DNA of 64,000 nucleotides from Aurantibacter_A sp039941195 (lineage in GTDB: Bacteria > Bacteroidota > Bacteroidia > Flavobacteriales > Flavobacteriaceae). The first letter of the stretch is position 1; every line of letters begins with the position of its first letter. The stretch spans positions 54,929 through 118,928 of the forward strand of contig NZ_JBDVFA010000105.1 in NCBI RefSeq assembly GCF_039941195.1, written 5' to 3'. The notes beneath the pieces were generated by a model. The model searched no databases and was not told the DNA's origin. It saw only the letters and a program-made list of their open reading frames with translations. The position numbers and the translations under genes were made by a program. Shown here one piece after another: positions 19,023 through 27,863 of the stretch.

Positions 19023-20116
19023 AATATTTAGTATCATTTTCTAGAATAGTAGTTGGTATTTTATTCATCATCAGTGGTTATATAAAATTAAATGATCCAG
19101 TAGGTTTTTCTTTTAAGCTTGAAGAATATTTTAGTCAGGGTGTTTTGGATCTTCCATTTTTTATGGATTATGCGCTAATAATTTCTATTATAGTGGTTAT
19201 TGTAGAAGTGTTATTGGGTGTAATGTTATTAGTAGGCTATCGAATTAAGTTTACGCTATGGAGTTTATTATTGATGATAATCTTCTTTACGTTTCTCACA
19301 TTTTACTCGGCATATTTTAATAAAGTTACAGATTGCGGATGCTTCGGCGATGCGATTAAATTAACCCCATGGGAGTCGTTTAGTAAAGATGTAATTCTTC
19401 TCGTTTTTATATTGATATTATTTGTGGGTAAGAAATACATAAAACCAATACTGTCATTTAATATAGAACGAATAGTTATGGTCGTGTCGCTATTAGCTTG
19501 TGCTTTATATGCTAATTATGTTTTAAATCACCTTCCGGTAATCGATTTTAGACCGTATAAAATCGGAGCTAATATTGCTGATGGAATGACGGTGCCAGAA
19601 AACGCACCGAAAGCTATTTTTGATTATGCTTGGCGCTTTAAGGTGAATGGCGAAGAGCAAGTAATAGTAACGCAAGGAGACTATCCGTCGGTAGATGGTG
19701 AATTTGTTGATGTAGAAACTACAGAAGTGCAAAAAGGCTACGAGCCTCCCGTACACGATTTTACAGTTGAACAAAATGGCGAAGATTTTGCGGCTAGTTT
19801 ATTACAAGAACCAAAATTGGTAATGGTGATTGCATACGACTTAAGAAAAAGTACACTAGATGCATTTTCAGAAGTAAAGGAAGTAAGCGATTTGGCCATT
19901 AAAAATGGTTATAAAGTAATTGGAATGTCGGCCTCTAATGAAACGCAGACATCTGATTTAAAAAAGCAGTATCAATTAGATTTCGATTTCTATTTTACCG
20001 ATGAAACAACATTGAAAACGATAGTAAGAAGTAATCCAGGAATATTGGTTTTAGAAAAAGGAACAATTAAACAAAAAGTACATTATAACGATTTTGACGA
20101 ATTAACTTTTGAATAA
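19019..20116 (+). CDS. BT_3928-like membrane protein: DoxX/MauE-like N-terminus, thioredoxin-like C-terminus
   Basis: A 365-aa inner-membrane protein. Residues 1-160 contain about five helices in a DoxX/MauE-like arrangement, with a conserved double-Cys loop (VTDCGCFGDAIKLTPW, about 101-116). The C-terminal half (about 240-365) resembles a thioredoxin fold (LVMVIAYDLRKST; GYKVIGMSAS; NPGILVLEKG) but has no CxxC redox pair. The whole matches the Bacteroidota BT_3928 family. A redox or quinone-related membrane role is suggested by the MauE-like part but not shown. It overlaps the DUF1599 gene by 4 bases and precedes tpiA by 66 bases. Confidence 0.8.
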   Translation: MKYLVSFSRIVVGILFIISGYIKLNDPVGFSFKLEEYFSQGVLDLPFFMDYALIISIIVVIVEVLLGVMLLVGYRIKFTLWSLLLMIIFFTFLTFYSAYFNKVTDCGCFGDAIKLTPWESFSKDVILLVFILILFVGKKYIKPILSFNIERIVMVVSLLACALYANYVLNHLPVIDFRPYKIGANIADGMTVPENAPKAIFDYAWRFKVNGEEQVIVTQGDYPSVDGEFVDVETTEVQKGYEPPVHDFTVEQNGEDFAASLLQEPKLVMVIAYDLRKSTLDAFSEVKEVSDLAIKNGYKVIGMSASNETQTSDLKKQYQLDFDFYFTDETTLKTIVRSNPGILVLEKGTIKQKVHYNDFDELTFE

Positions 20117-20182
20117 CCAACACGAAAAATTAATTGGTTTATTTTGAAATAAGAGTTTTCTGAAAACATTAAATACAAAAAG

Positions 20183-20932
20183 ATGAGAAGTAAAATAGTA
20201 GCAGGTAATTGGAAGATGAACAAGACCTATAATGAGATGGAAACCTTATTAGGTGAATTGGAAGCAAAAGTTCCAGATACGGATGCTGAAATAATGGTGT
20301 CACCAAGTTTTGTAAACCTTCCAAGAGCATTTAAAATGCTTGAATCATCGGTTATAGAGCCAATAGCACAAAATATGCATTTTGCAGAAAGTGGTGCTTA
20401 TACAGGTGAAGTATCCGCCGATATGCTTAAAGGTATTGGTATTGATACAGTAATTTTAGGGCACTCAGAACGTCGTTCTATTTTTGGTGAAACCGATGAG
20501 TTATTAGCCAAAAAAGTTATTGCAGCATTGGAAAAAGGACTACGAGTAGTTTTTTGTTTTGGTGAAGAATTAGAAGATAGAAAATCTGATAATCATTTTA
20601 ATATTGTTGCGGATCAGTTAACCAAAGGTCTTTTTAATTTAAAGGCAGATGCTTGGCAAAATATTGTTTTAGCATACGAGCCAGTATGGGCGATTGGAAC
20701 AGGTGAAACTGCCTCTCCAGAGCAAGCGCAAGAAATGCATGCTTTTATCAGAAAGACTATTTCTAATGAATATGATGCAACCATTGCTGATAATGTTACA
20801 ATTTTATATGGTGGTAGTGTAAAGCCAGCAAATGCGGCTGAAATATTCTCAAAGCCAGATGTTGATGGTGGATTAATTGGTGGAGCTTCTTTAAATGCAG
20901 ATGATTTTATAGCGATTGTAAAAGCAATATAA
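20183..20932 (+). CDS. tpiA: Triosephosphate isomerase
   Basis: It interconverts dihydroxyacetone phosphate and glyceraldehyde 3-phosphate in glycolysis and gluconeogenesis. The 249-aa protein has the catalytic residues in place: Lys11 (NWKMN), His94 (ILGHSERR) and Glu166 (AYEPVWAIGTG). The phosphate-binding YGGSV and GGAS motifs are near the C-terminus. It lies downstream of the DUF1599/BT_3928 pair with a 66-base gap and may be partly cotranscribed. It ends in a hairpin terminator. Confidence 0.97.
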   Translation: MRSKIVAGNWKMNKTYNEMETLLGELEAKVPDTDAEIMVSPSFVNLPRAFKMLESSVIEPIAQNMHFAESGAYTGEVSADMLKGIGIDTVILGHSERRSIFGETDELLAKKVIAALEKGLRVVFCFGEELEDRKSDNHFNIVADQLTKGLFNLKADAWQNIVLAYEPVWAIGTGETASPEQAQEMHAFIRKTISNEYDATIADNVTILYGGSVKPANAAEIFSKPDVDGGLIGGASLNADDFIAIVKAI

Positions 20933-20947
20933 ATTTGTAAATATTTT

Positions 20948-20985
20948 GCACCTTTTCATACTCATGGGAAGGTGCTTTTTTTTGG
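20948..20985 (+). terminator. Hairpin terminator after tpiA
   Basis: GCACCTT pairs with AAGGTGC, extended inward by G-T pairs, and a run of eight or more Ts follows. It begins 15 bases after the tpiA stop. Confidence 0.88.
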
Positions 20986-21020
20986 TGAGTATTATTCTCA
21001 TTTAATTTTAAAAACTAGCG

Positions 21021-21863
21021 GTGTCTAATTCTAACTACGTAGAGTATTCTTTTCAAATAAATCCGGTTCAACCAGGAGCAGAAATATTAATGGCAGAACT
21101 TGGGGAACGGAACTTTGAAAGTTTTGTAGAGCAAGAAAACGGACTCTTAGCATACATTCAAAAAAGTGATTGGTCAGAAACTATTTTAGAGGGAGTGGCT
21201 ATTCTCGAGAATTCAGAATTTCAAATCTCATTCGAATCAAAAGAAATAGAGCAAGAAAATTGGAATGTTACATGGGAATCAAATTTTGAACCTATTCAGG
21301 TAGAGAATCGATGTCGCGTACGAGCACCTTTTCATGAAAAATTAGATTTTGAATATGATATTGTTATTGAGCCAAAAATGAGTTTTGGTACCGGACATCA
21401 TGAAACTACACAAATGATGTTGCGTTTTGTTCTGGAAAACGATTTTAACGAAAAATCTATTTTGGATATGGGCAGTGGTACGGGAGTTTTGGCAATTTTG
21501 GCTGAAATGCATGGAGCAACTGCAGTGGATGCAATCGATATTGATAACTGGTGTTATTTAAATGCGATTGAAAATGTAGAACGCAATAACTGTGAGCACA
21601 TTAAAGTGTATGAGGGCGATGCGAGTTTGTTAGTTACAGTAGATAAGTATGATACTGTTTTAGCGAATATTAATAGAAATATTTTACTACAAGATATTCC
21701 TACCTATGCTAATGTTCTTAAGTCGGGTGGGGCACTTTTTTTAAGCGGATTCTTTTCAGAAGACATTCCTCTTATTTCTGATAAATGTCAAGAATGCGGA
21801 ATGGTTTTCCAAAATAGCCTTAAAAATGGCGAATGGGTTGCAGCTTATTTTATTAAGGAGTAG
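21021..21863 (+). CDS. prmA: Ribosomal protein L11 methyltransferase, GTG start
   Basis: It methylates ribosomal protein L11 using S-adenosylmethionine. The 280-aa protein has the PrmA hallmark PKMSFGTGHHETTQMMLRF-type segment (about 119-137), the SAM-binding LDMGSGTGVLAI (about 148-159) and the motif LANINRNILL (about 214-223). The start is GTG at 21021: an in-frame TAA at 21009-21011 and the absence of any ATG in between leave no other upstream choice. It stands between tpiA and clpS. PrmA and ClpS are often neighbours in Bacteroidota. Confidence 0.95.
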   Translation: MSNSNYVEYSFQINPVQPGAEILMAELGERNFESFVEQENGLLAYIQKSDWSETILEGVAILENSEFQISFESKEIEQENWNVTWESNFEPIQVENRCRVRAPFHEKLDFEYDIVIEPKMSFGTGHHETTQMMLRFVLENDFNEKSILDMGSGTGVLAILAEMHGATAVDAIDIDNWCYLNAIENVERNNCEHIKVYEGDASLLVTVDKYDTVLANINRNILLQDIPTYANVLKSGGALFLSGFFSEDIPLISDKCQECGMVFQNSLKNGEWVAAYFIKE

Positions 21864-21957
21864 ATTGTCAATATGTTAAATATCAACTACTTTGTAATTT
21901 TAGCTAAATTTTGGAGACTATTTTTTAGAATTTAATATATTAGTTGAAAATTTGTTT

Positions 21958-22233
21958 ATGGACACGAATGAAAGAATACTAGAAGAAGTACTAGTCGAAG
22001 AGGAAACCGTAAAACAGAACGAAATTGTTCTTTTCAATGACGATGTTAATACTTTTGATCATGTCATTGATACTTTAGTTGATGTTTGTGAGCATTCACC
22101 AGAGCAAGCAGAACAATGTTCACTTATTGTACACTACAAAGGAAAATGCACTGTAAAAACTGGTGAGTATGATGATTTAAAACCACGATGCAGTCGATTA
22201 TTACAAGCGGGCTTAAGTGCTGAGATTGTATAA
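21958..22233 (+). CDS. clpS: ATP-dependent Clp protease adaptor ClpS
   Basis: It delivers N-degron proteins to the ClpAP protease. The 91-aa protein has the ClpS core: VLFNDDVNTFDHVIDTL (about 24-40), where the Asn-Asp pair binds the substrate's N-terminal residue, then HSPEQAEQCSLIVHYKGKC (with the metal/substrate-site His) and a C-terminal RCSRLLQAGLSAEI. The start is set at ATG 21958. A TTG two codons upstream is open but less likely. A long inverted repeat lies 80 bases downstream, before the GH16 gene. Confidence 0.95.
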   Translation: MDTNERILEEVLVEEETVKQNEIVLFNDDVNTFDHVIDTLVDVCEHSPEQAEQCSLIVHYKGKCTVKTGEYDDLKPRCSRLLQAGLSAEIV

Positions 22234-22312
22234 TTCTATTATTTGCACCTAAAAACTTACAAATTCTTAATTAAGTAGTTAATCTGTTGCAATATTGTTT
22301 ATATTGGCTTGA

Positions 22313-22346
22313 CTCTCTACTATATAAAGACATTTATAGTAGAGAG
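22313..22346. promoter_or_regulatory. 12-bp perfect inverted repeat before the GH16 gene
   Basis: CTCTCTACTATA (22313-22324) is mirrored exactly at 22335-22346 with a 10-base spacer. It ends 25 bases before the GH16 start codon. There is no T-run after it, so it is a weak candidate terminator for clpS. It is equally well placed to be an operator or a 5'-UTR hairpin controlling the glucanase gene. Confidence 0.6.
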
Positions 22347-22371
22347 GTTTATAATAATCTAAGCTATCCTT

Positions 22372-24468
22372 ATGAACAAAATACTCCCTCTAGTTCTATC
22401 CTTTATTATAGTATTTATTAGTTGTTCGGAAGATGATAAAACCAGCAGCAATGTAGGCCCGTCCAATCTTGTCATTAGCACAGAAATTAGTGAAGATGGT
22501 TCAGGTAGCGTGTCATTGACGGCAACAGCTACTAATGCTTTTTCTTTTGTTTTCGATTTTGGTGATGGTACTTCTAAAGAGTCACTTAATGGTAAAGTAG
22601 CTAAAGTTTATAGTCAAGAAGGAGAAAATACATTTACTATTAAGGTAACTGCTTTTGGTTCTGGTGATACAAGTATCTCGGAAACATTTGATATTGTAGT
22701 TGATGTAAATACTTTATCTGCTGAAGATATGGAGGTGATAACCTTTTTAACCAACGGTACTACTAAAACTTGGTATGTAGCAGCATCGCAACCAGGACAC
22801 TTAGGTCTTGGACCTGCAAGAGAAGACATTGATGGCGACTGGTGGTATGCAAAATGGTATTCTGCTCAAGCTTTTGAAAAATGTGCTAGTGGAGATTCGG
22901 ATTGTTTCTGTGATGATGAGTTAACCTTCACAGTAGCAAGTGATGGCGCTTTATCCTATGAATTGGATAATAAGGGACAAACGTTTTTTAATGGTGCTCA
23001 CAAAGACGTTGTTGGCGGAACAGTTACGGAAGATTTCTGTTACGATTTTGATGCTTCTGGAGTTAAAGAAGTTACTTTATCCCCAGTTTCTGGTAATGTG
23101 CCAGATGCTGAAACTACGGGAATGCAACTAGATTTTTCCGATGCTGGTTTTATGAGTTATTATGTAGGTTCATCTACCTATGAAATTCTTTCAATTAGTG
23201 ACGAAATGTTGTACGTAAGAACTTATGATAGTGCTAATGCCGATTTTGCATGGTATTTGCGATTTTCTTCCGAACCTGCGGTTAATGGAGGAGATGAGAA
23301 ACTTGAAACAATATATACTAATCTGGTTTGGTCCGATGAATTTGATGTAGACGGTGCGCCAAATCCAGATAATTGGGGCTATGATCTTGGTGCAGGCGGA
23401 TGGGGTAATAACGAGTCTCAGGCCTATACAGCTAATTCCGAAAACGTTAAGGTAGAAGATGGATTATTAAAAATAACAGCAATATCAGAAGGAGGTGAAG
23501 CTGGTGTTTATTATTTCGATGATATCACCATAGAAAATACCACAGGTACATCGGTTTCGATACAAGATTTTGAGGGGGAAACGCAAGCATTTTCAGATTT
23601 TGGCGGTGCTATCACAACTACAATAAATAATCCAGACGCTTCAACAATCAATAATTCTACTATGGCCGCAGAGTTTACAAAAGCGATTGGTGCAGAAACT
23701 TGGGCAGGAACCTATTTTGATTTAGCCGCTGCAGCAGATTTAAATACCTATTCAACTATAAAGTTAAAGACTTGGTCTCCAGAGGTTGGCGTAGTTGTAA
23801 AGGTGAAATTTGAAAACGCTGCCAATACAGAGGAAAGTTATGAAGTTGATGCCACTACTACAGTGTCTAATTCTTGGGAAGAATTGACTTTTGATTTCAG
23901 TGAAGCACCAGATTTAACTTATGATAGGTTTGTTATTTTCTTTGATTTTGGGCAAGCTGCAGCGGGGAGTTTTACCTCGGCACGAATTAAATCTGAAAAT
24001 AAATATGAATTTACCTATGGCCGTGTTGAAATACGTGCAAAATTACCTTCTACGGGTGGCACATGGCCAGCACTTTGGGCTTTGGGTGCAAATTTCGATA
24101 CAGTAGGTTGGCCTGCATGTGGTGAAATAGATATTATGGAACATGTTGGAAATAATAATAATGTTGTTTCCAGTGCACTACATTACCCTGGTAATTTTGG
24201 CGGAACGGCGGTTGTTGGTGCAACTACAAATAGTACAGCAACTACAGAATTTCATAATTATACGGTTGAATGGACACCGGAGAGCATTAAGTTTGTTGTA
24301 GATGATATGGTTATCCACAATAGCTTAATGAATACAGCCGGCACTCCTTTTAATGAAGATTTTTTCTTTATTATGAATGTGGCTGTTGGCGGTACATTAG
24401 GTGGGGCAATAGACAGCGAATTTACAGAAGATACCATGGAGGTAGACTATATTCGAGTTTATCAATAG
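22372..24468 (+). CDS. GH16 beta-glucanase lipoprotein with PKD domain and inserted carbohydrate-binding-like domain
   Basis: A 698-aa predicted surface lipoprotein (lipobox VFISC, Cys18) likely to cut beta-1,3-type glucans such as laminarin. Order: a PKD-like domain (about 30-112, FDFGDGTS); a region (about 118-300) with its own WYVAASQPGHLGLGP and Cys-rich segment; then GH16 (about 318-375 and 535-698). The catalytic motif is GEIDIMEH with Glu585 as nucleophile and Glu590 as acid/base. Between the GH16 halves, residues about 376-534 form a beta-rich domain (SIQDFEGE...ETWAGTYFDL...ELTFDFSEA) resembling a common Bacteroidota carbohydrate-binding-like module. Its usual last strand, YYFDDI, appears here at the beginning. 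The substrate is inferred from the fold only. Confidence 0.9.
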   Translation: MNKILPLVLSFIIVFISCSEDDKTSSNVGPSNLVISTEISEDGSGSVSLTATATNAFSFVFDFGDGTSKESLNGKVAKVYSQEGENTFTIKVTAFGSGDTSISETFDIVVDVNTLSAEDMEVITFLTNGTTKTWYVAASQPGHLGLGPAREDIDGDWWYAKWYSAQAFEKCASGDSDCFCDDELTFTVASDGALSYELDNKGQTFFNGAHKDVVGGTVTEDFCYDFDASGVKEVTLSPVSGNVPDAETTGMQLDFSDAGFMSYYVGSSTYEILSISDEMLYVRTYDSANADFAWYLRFSSEPAVNGGDEKLETIYTNLVWSDEFDVDGAPNPDNWGYDLGAGGWGNNESQAYTANSENVKVEDGLLKITAISEGGEAGVYYFDDITIENTTGTSVSIQDFEGETQAFSDFGGAITTTINNPDASTINNSTMAAEFTKAIGAETWAGTYFDLAAAADLNTYSTIKLKTWSPEVGVVVKVKFENAANTEESYEVDATTTVSNSWEELTFDFSEAPDLTYDRFVIFFDFGQAAAGSFTSARIKSENKYEFTYGRVEIRAKLPSTGGTWPALWALGANFDTVGWPACGEIDIMEHVGNNNNVVSSALHYPGNFGGTAVVGATTNSTATTEFHNYTVEWTPESIKFVVDDMVIHNSLMNTAGTPFNEDFFFIMNVAVGGTLGGAIDSEFTEDTMEVDYIRVYQ

Positions 24469-24485
24469 TAATTCAATGGTCTTAA

Positions 24486-24899
24486 TTAATGCGGTAATTT
24501 GTGGCGAACAAGTCCGTATACAAATGTGCCTAAAGTTGCCGCAGCAATTACGATTAACATACTATAAACTCCAGTCCCTAAAAGAATGTACATAGGTCCG
24601 GGGCAAGCGCCAGCTAAAGCCCAACCCAATCCAAAAATAGAGCCACCTAGAATATATCGCGCAACACTTTTAGCTTTAGGAGGAACATTAATAGTGTTTC
24701 CTTCGATGCTTTTTATATTAAACTTCTTAAGAGTCCAGATAAAAATAATCCCTAATACTACTGCCGAGCCGATAATGCCATACATGTGAAACGATTGAAA
24801 TTTGAACATTTCAAAAATCCGATACCAAGAAACAGCTTCCGATTTAACCAGTACAATTCCGAAGAAAATACCAACGAGTAAAAATTTTATAAACTTCAT
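24486..24899 (-). CDS. YeeE/YedE-type transporter, second half
   Basis: A 137-aa membrane protein with four predicted helices and the conserved Cys motif GWALAGACPGPMYILLG. The YeeE/YedE (DUF395) family imports sulfur compounds such as thiosulfate; the conserved cysteines contact the substrate. The start is set at ATG 24899, 2 bases after the upstream partner's stop. The open frame extends to 25025, but that extension overlaps the partner and is not hydrophobic in the right way. It converges on the GH16 gene with 17 bases between the stops. Confidence 0.85.
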   Translation of the reverse strand: MKFIKFLLVGIFFGIVLVKSEAVSWYRIFEMFKFQSFHMYGIIGSAVVLGIIFIWTLKKFNIKSIEGNTINVPPKAKSVARYILGGSIFGLGWALAGACPGPMYILLGTGVYSMLIVIAAATLGTFVYGLVRHKLPH

Positions 24900-24901
24900 A
24901 A

Positions 24902-25459
24902 TTAAAAGATAAGGGGTAAAATAAGGTGTGTCATTACTAGTCCACCAATAAAAAATCCGATTACAGCAATTAAAGAAGGCAATTGTAAATTGCTCAGTCC
25001 AGTGATGGCGTGTCCGGAGGTACAACCACCAGCGTAGCGCGTTCCAAAACCAACCAAGAATCCAGCTATAATTAGAATAGATAAACCTTTTAAGGTAAAT
25101 ACATTTTCGAGTCCGTATATTTCTTGTGGTAAAATAGTTTCACCGACATCTGAAAATCCGAGCGCTTGCAAATCAGAAATAGTAGCAGCACTCAAATCAA
25201 TAGGTGCACCATCAGAAAGAAAAGTTACAGCAATATATCCGCCAATAATAGCACCTAAAACAACCGTTAGATTCCATTTTTGTACTTTCCAATCGAATCG
25301 GAAAAAATCAGCATACTTTCCGGCACCACCTATAGTACATAATGTTCTAAGGTTGGATGACATGCCAAAGGTTTTACCAAAGTAAATAAGCAATAGCATT
25401 ACTAAAGAAATTAATGGACCAGAAACATACCAGGGCCATGGTTTTAAGAGGAACTCCAT
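24902..25459 (-). CDS. YeeE/YedE-type transporter, first half
   Basis: A 185-aa membrane protein with about five helices and the Cys motif YAGGCTSGHAITGLSN (about 146-161). It belongs with the downstream gene to the YeeE/YedE family. In larger members both halves are one polypeptide, and here they are two adjacent genes that presumably form one transporter. A -7 box (25476-25483) lies just upstream. The usual neighbours (rhodanese or metallo-beta-lactamase-fold sulfur enzymes) are absent here, so the role in sulfur uptake is inferred from family only. Confidence 0.85.
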   Translation of the reverse strand: MEFLLKPWPWYVSGPLISLVMLLLIYFGKTFGMSSNLRTLCTIGGAGKYADFFRFDWKVQKWNLTVVLGAIIGGYIAVTFLSDGAPIDLSAATISDLQALGFSDVGETILPQEIYGLENVFTLKGLSILIIAGFLVGFGTRYAGGCTSGHAITGLSNLQLPSLIAVIGFFIGGLVMTHLILPLIF

Positions 25460-25475
25460 AGATTTTAATTTAGCG

Positions 25476-25483
25476 CAAAGATA
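25476..25483 (-). promoter_or_regulatory. Candidate -7 box of the YeeE/YedE pair
   Basis: On the minus strand the bases read TATCTTTG, an exact TAnnTTTG match 17 bases before the start codon. No -33 element is apparent. Confidence 0.45.
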
Positions 25484-25544
25484 AACGTAATAATTTGTCT
25501 CATCAGTTGTAACATTTCTAGCTATATTTATCTAAAATCATAGC

Positions 25545-26609
25545 ATGTTAAAGATGAGATTTTCAAGTTACTTGGTCTGCGCACTATTCTTAAACTTACA
25601 AACAGTTTTCAGTCCACTTACGGCACAAGATTTACCTAGAAGTTACATCGCACAAAAAACTTCGGCTAACATTATAATCGATGGAAAAGCTGAAGAAACT
25701 GCGTGGACAACAGCAGATTGGACTTCAAATTTTATTGATATAGAAGGGGAGGTGCAGCCAAAATATGATACCCGAATGAAAATGACTTGGGATGAAAACA
25801 ACCTCTATTTTTATGTAGAAATGGAGGAGTCACATGTATGGGGTACTTTAAAAGAACGCGATACCGTAATTTTCTATAATAACGATTTTGAAGTTTTTAT
25901 TGATCCAGATGGAGATACCCATAATTATATGGAGTTTGAAATGAATGCTTTGAATACGGTCTGGGACCTTTGGCTAACCAAACCCTATCGCAATGGACCT
26001 AAAGTTATAGATGGGTGGGATATTGCGGGATTAAAATCTGCAGTGCATATCAATGGGACTTTAAATAATGCTGAGGATATCGATAAAGGATGGCAAGTTG
26101 AGATTGCAATGCCTTGGAAGGCACTTTTGGAAGGGAGTACTAAAAATAAAGTGCCTGTAAATGAGTTTTGGCGTATTAATTTTTCACGGGTGAATTGGGA
26201 TTTCGATTTAATCGATGGTCGCTATTCTCGAAAGAAAAATGCAGCAGGAAAATTCGAGCGCGAGTATAATTGGGTATGGTCGCCACAAGGCGTAATTAAT
26301 ATGCACGAACCCGAACATTGGGGTTATGTGTATTTTGCAGAAAGTGCCACGGAGACTTTTAAAATTCCTGAGGATGATAAAATAAAAAGGCATTTGTATG
26401 CACTAGCACGAAAGATTTGGTCGAATAAGCAATCGGATATTGGAGTCAGTTTAAAACAACAAATTGAAGCACCTATTGAAATAGCAGGCAAGCAGCTAAC
26501 ACCAAAATTGGAGGTGCACAAATACGGCTGGCATATCAGTGTACAAAGTCCGTTTACAAATATGGTATTACTATTAAGTGAGGACGGGAAGTTTCAGAAA
26601 ATTGAATAA
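25545..26609 (+). CDS. Secreted CBM9-like carbohydrate-binding protein
   Basis: A 354-aa exported protein: signal peptide about 1-28 ending LTAQ. Residues about 38-250 match the CBM9-like fold of Bacteroidota: IDGKAEETAW, MTWDENNLYFYVEMEE, DFEVFIDPDGDTHNYMEFE and ending WSPQGVINMHEPEHWGYVYF. The last 85 residues are an unrecognised extension. Such proteins bind polysaccharide at the envelope. Two start codons are possible (25545 or 25554), and both keep the signal peptide. It converges on the first WcaI-like glycosyltransferase gene with 12 bases between stops and no visible terminator. Confidence 0.8.
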   Translation: MLKMRFSSYLVCALFLNLQTVFSPLTAQDLPRSYIAQKTSANIIIDGKAEETAWTTADWTSNFIDIEGEVQPKYDTRMKMTWDENNLYFYVEMEESHVWGTLKERDTVIFYNNDFEVFIDPDGDTHNYMEFEMNALNTVWDLWLTKPYRNGPKVIDGWDIAGLKSAVHINGTLNNAEDIDKGWQVEIAMPWKALLEGSTKNKVPVNEFWRINFSRVNWDFDLIDGRYSRKKNAAGKFEREYNWVWSPQGVINMHEPEHWGYVYFAESATETFKIPEDDKIKRHLYALARKIWSNKQSDIGVSLKQQIEAPIEIAGKQLTPKLEVHKYGWHISVQSPFTNMVLLLSEDGKFQKIE

Positions 26610-26621
26610 ATTTATAAAGGA

Positions 26622-27863
26622 CTAAACATTTTTTAAAGCACTGTCTTCAAAATTCTTCATCACTTTGTTTAGCGATAAATGTGTTTCGGCATATATTCTA
26701 GCATTTCTGGTCATTCTCGTTTCTTCACCGTTCTTTGAGAAAGCTTGATTTATACCTTGGTTCAACGCATTTTGATTTTCTGCATCTACCAAAATTCCCA
26801 TTTTATTCTTTTTTACCAAATTATGTAAACCAGTGGCTTTGTTCGCGGTAATTAAAGCAAGACCACCAACAGATAAGATGGTATTTAGTTTAGAGGGCAT
26901 AACCAAATCGCTAGCAACATTTTTCTGCACCACTAAGTGAAGGTCGGCCATGTTTAAAAACGAATTAAAACTTTCATGCGGTTGTAAAGGAAAGAAATGC
27001 ACATTTTTCAACTCCATTCGTTTAGCCATTTTCCGCAATTGAAGTTTGTAAGGCCCGGTACCACAAAAAATGAATTGATATTTTTTATGTTCCTGAGCTG
27101 CATATAATATAGCATCCAAACCTTGCTTTTCGCCCATGCCGCCAGAATATAAAATAATTTTATCTTCAGCTTTAAAACCAAAATTTTCTTTTATTTTATT
27201 GCGATCAGGTAAGGGGTAAAAACTTTTGGTGTCACTCCAGTTAGGAAATAAAACCACTTCCTTTTGTGATTTTTTCTGAACTTTATCTACCATTTTTTTC
27301 GAGATACTACTCACCGTATCCGAATTTTTCATGATAAATTTTTCCACTTTAAATAGTGCATTAATAACTTTTGGAGATTTAATCATTTTTAAATCTTTAG
27401 CCATTTCTATTTGTAAATCTTGAATGTGATAAATGTGTTTCGCTTTACGTACTTTTTTATAGAAATAGCCTAGCAAGCCAACTTGAAAAGATGGCGCTAC
27501 CGTAAGAATATAATCGAATTTTCTTTTCGGCATAAGCATCAGTATTCTAATGAAAGCAGAAATAAAGAAAGAAACATCTAGCAGCATTCTTTTTAAGCCA
27601 GAAGGTTTTGTAGGTACATACATCGGGCAACGATGTACTTTTATTTTTTTGTCACCAACTTGCTGAATTTCGGTACTGTACCAAAATCTCTTTTTGCGAT
27701 AGGGTTCCTGTACACTCCAATAAGGGTAATAGGGGTAGGTGGTAATTACTTCGCAGTCATAATCATTTTCTGCCAACCAATTAATCATTTCGCTACTGTA
27801 CTTCCCAATTCCGGTAAGTTCTGGGTAATAATTGTAGCCTACTAATAATAGGTTCTTTCCCAT
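26622..27863 (-). CDS. WcaI-like family 4 glycosyltransferase, copy 1
   Basis: A 413-aa cytoplasmic glycosyltransferase of the GT-B fold. The N-terminal GYNYYPELTGIGKYSSEM and YPYYPYWSVQEPYRK segments are WcaI hallmarks. The C-terminal domain has ILYSGGMGEKQGL and PSKLNTILSVGGLALITA for nucleotide-sugar binding. The start is set at ATG 27863 because it matches the paralogue at 32989-34233. The open frame runs eight codons further without matching it. It would add one sugar to the lipid-linked repeat unit of the capsule. It is the left-most gene of the locus. The donor and acceptor sugars cannot be read from sequence. Confidence 0.85.
   Translation of the reverse strand: MGKNLLLVGYNYYPELTGIGKYSSEMINWLAENDYDCEVITTYPYYPYWSVQEPYRKKRFWYSTEIQQVGDKKIKVHRCPMYVPTKPSGLKRMLLDVSFFISAFIRILMLMPKRKFDYILTVAPSFQVGLLGYFYKKVRKAKHIYHIQDLQIEMAKDLKMIKSPKVINALFKVEKFIMKNSDTVSSISKKMVDKVQKKSQKEVVLFPNWSDTKSFYPLPDRNKIKENFGFKAEDKIILYSGGMGEKQGLDAILYAAQEHKKYQFIFCGTGPYKLQLRKMAKRMELKNVHFFPLQPHESFNSFLNMADLHLVVQKNVASDLVMPSKLNTILSVGGLALITANKATGLHNLVKKNKMGILVDAENQNALNQGINQAFSKNGEETRMTRNARIYAETHLSLNKVMKNFEDSALKNV

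Noticed and set aside
22940..23131. Plus-strand open frame inside the GH16 gene
   Set aside because: It is an out-of-frame shadow of the GH16 coding sequence with no recognisable content.
24900..25025. Longer start for the second YeeE/YedE gene
   Set aside because: It overlaps the first gene in another frame, and the ATG at 24899 gives the normal hydrophobic N-terminus.
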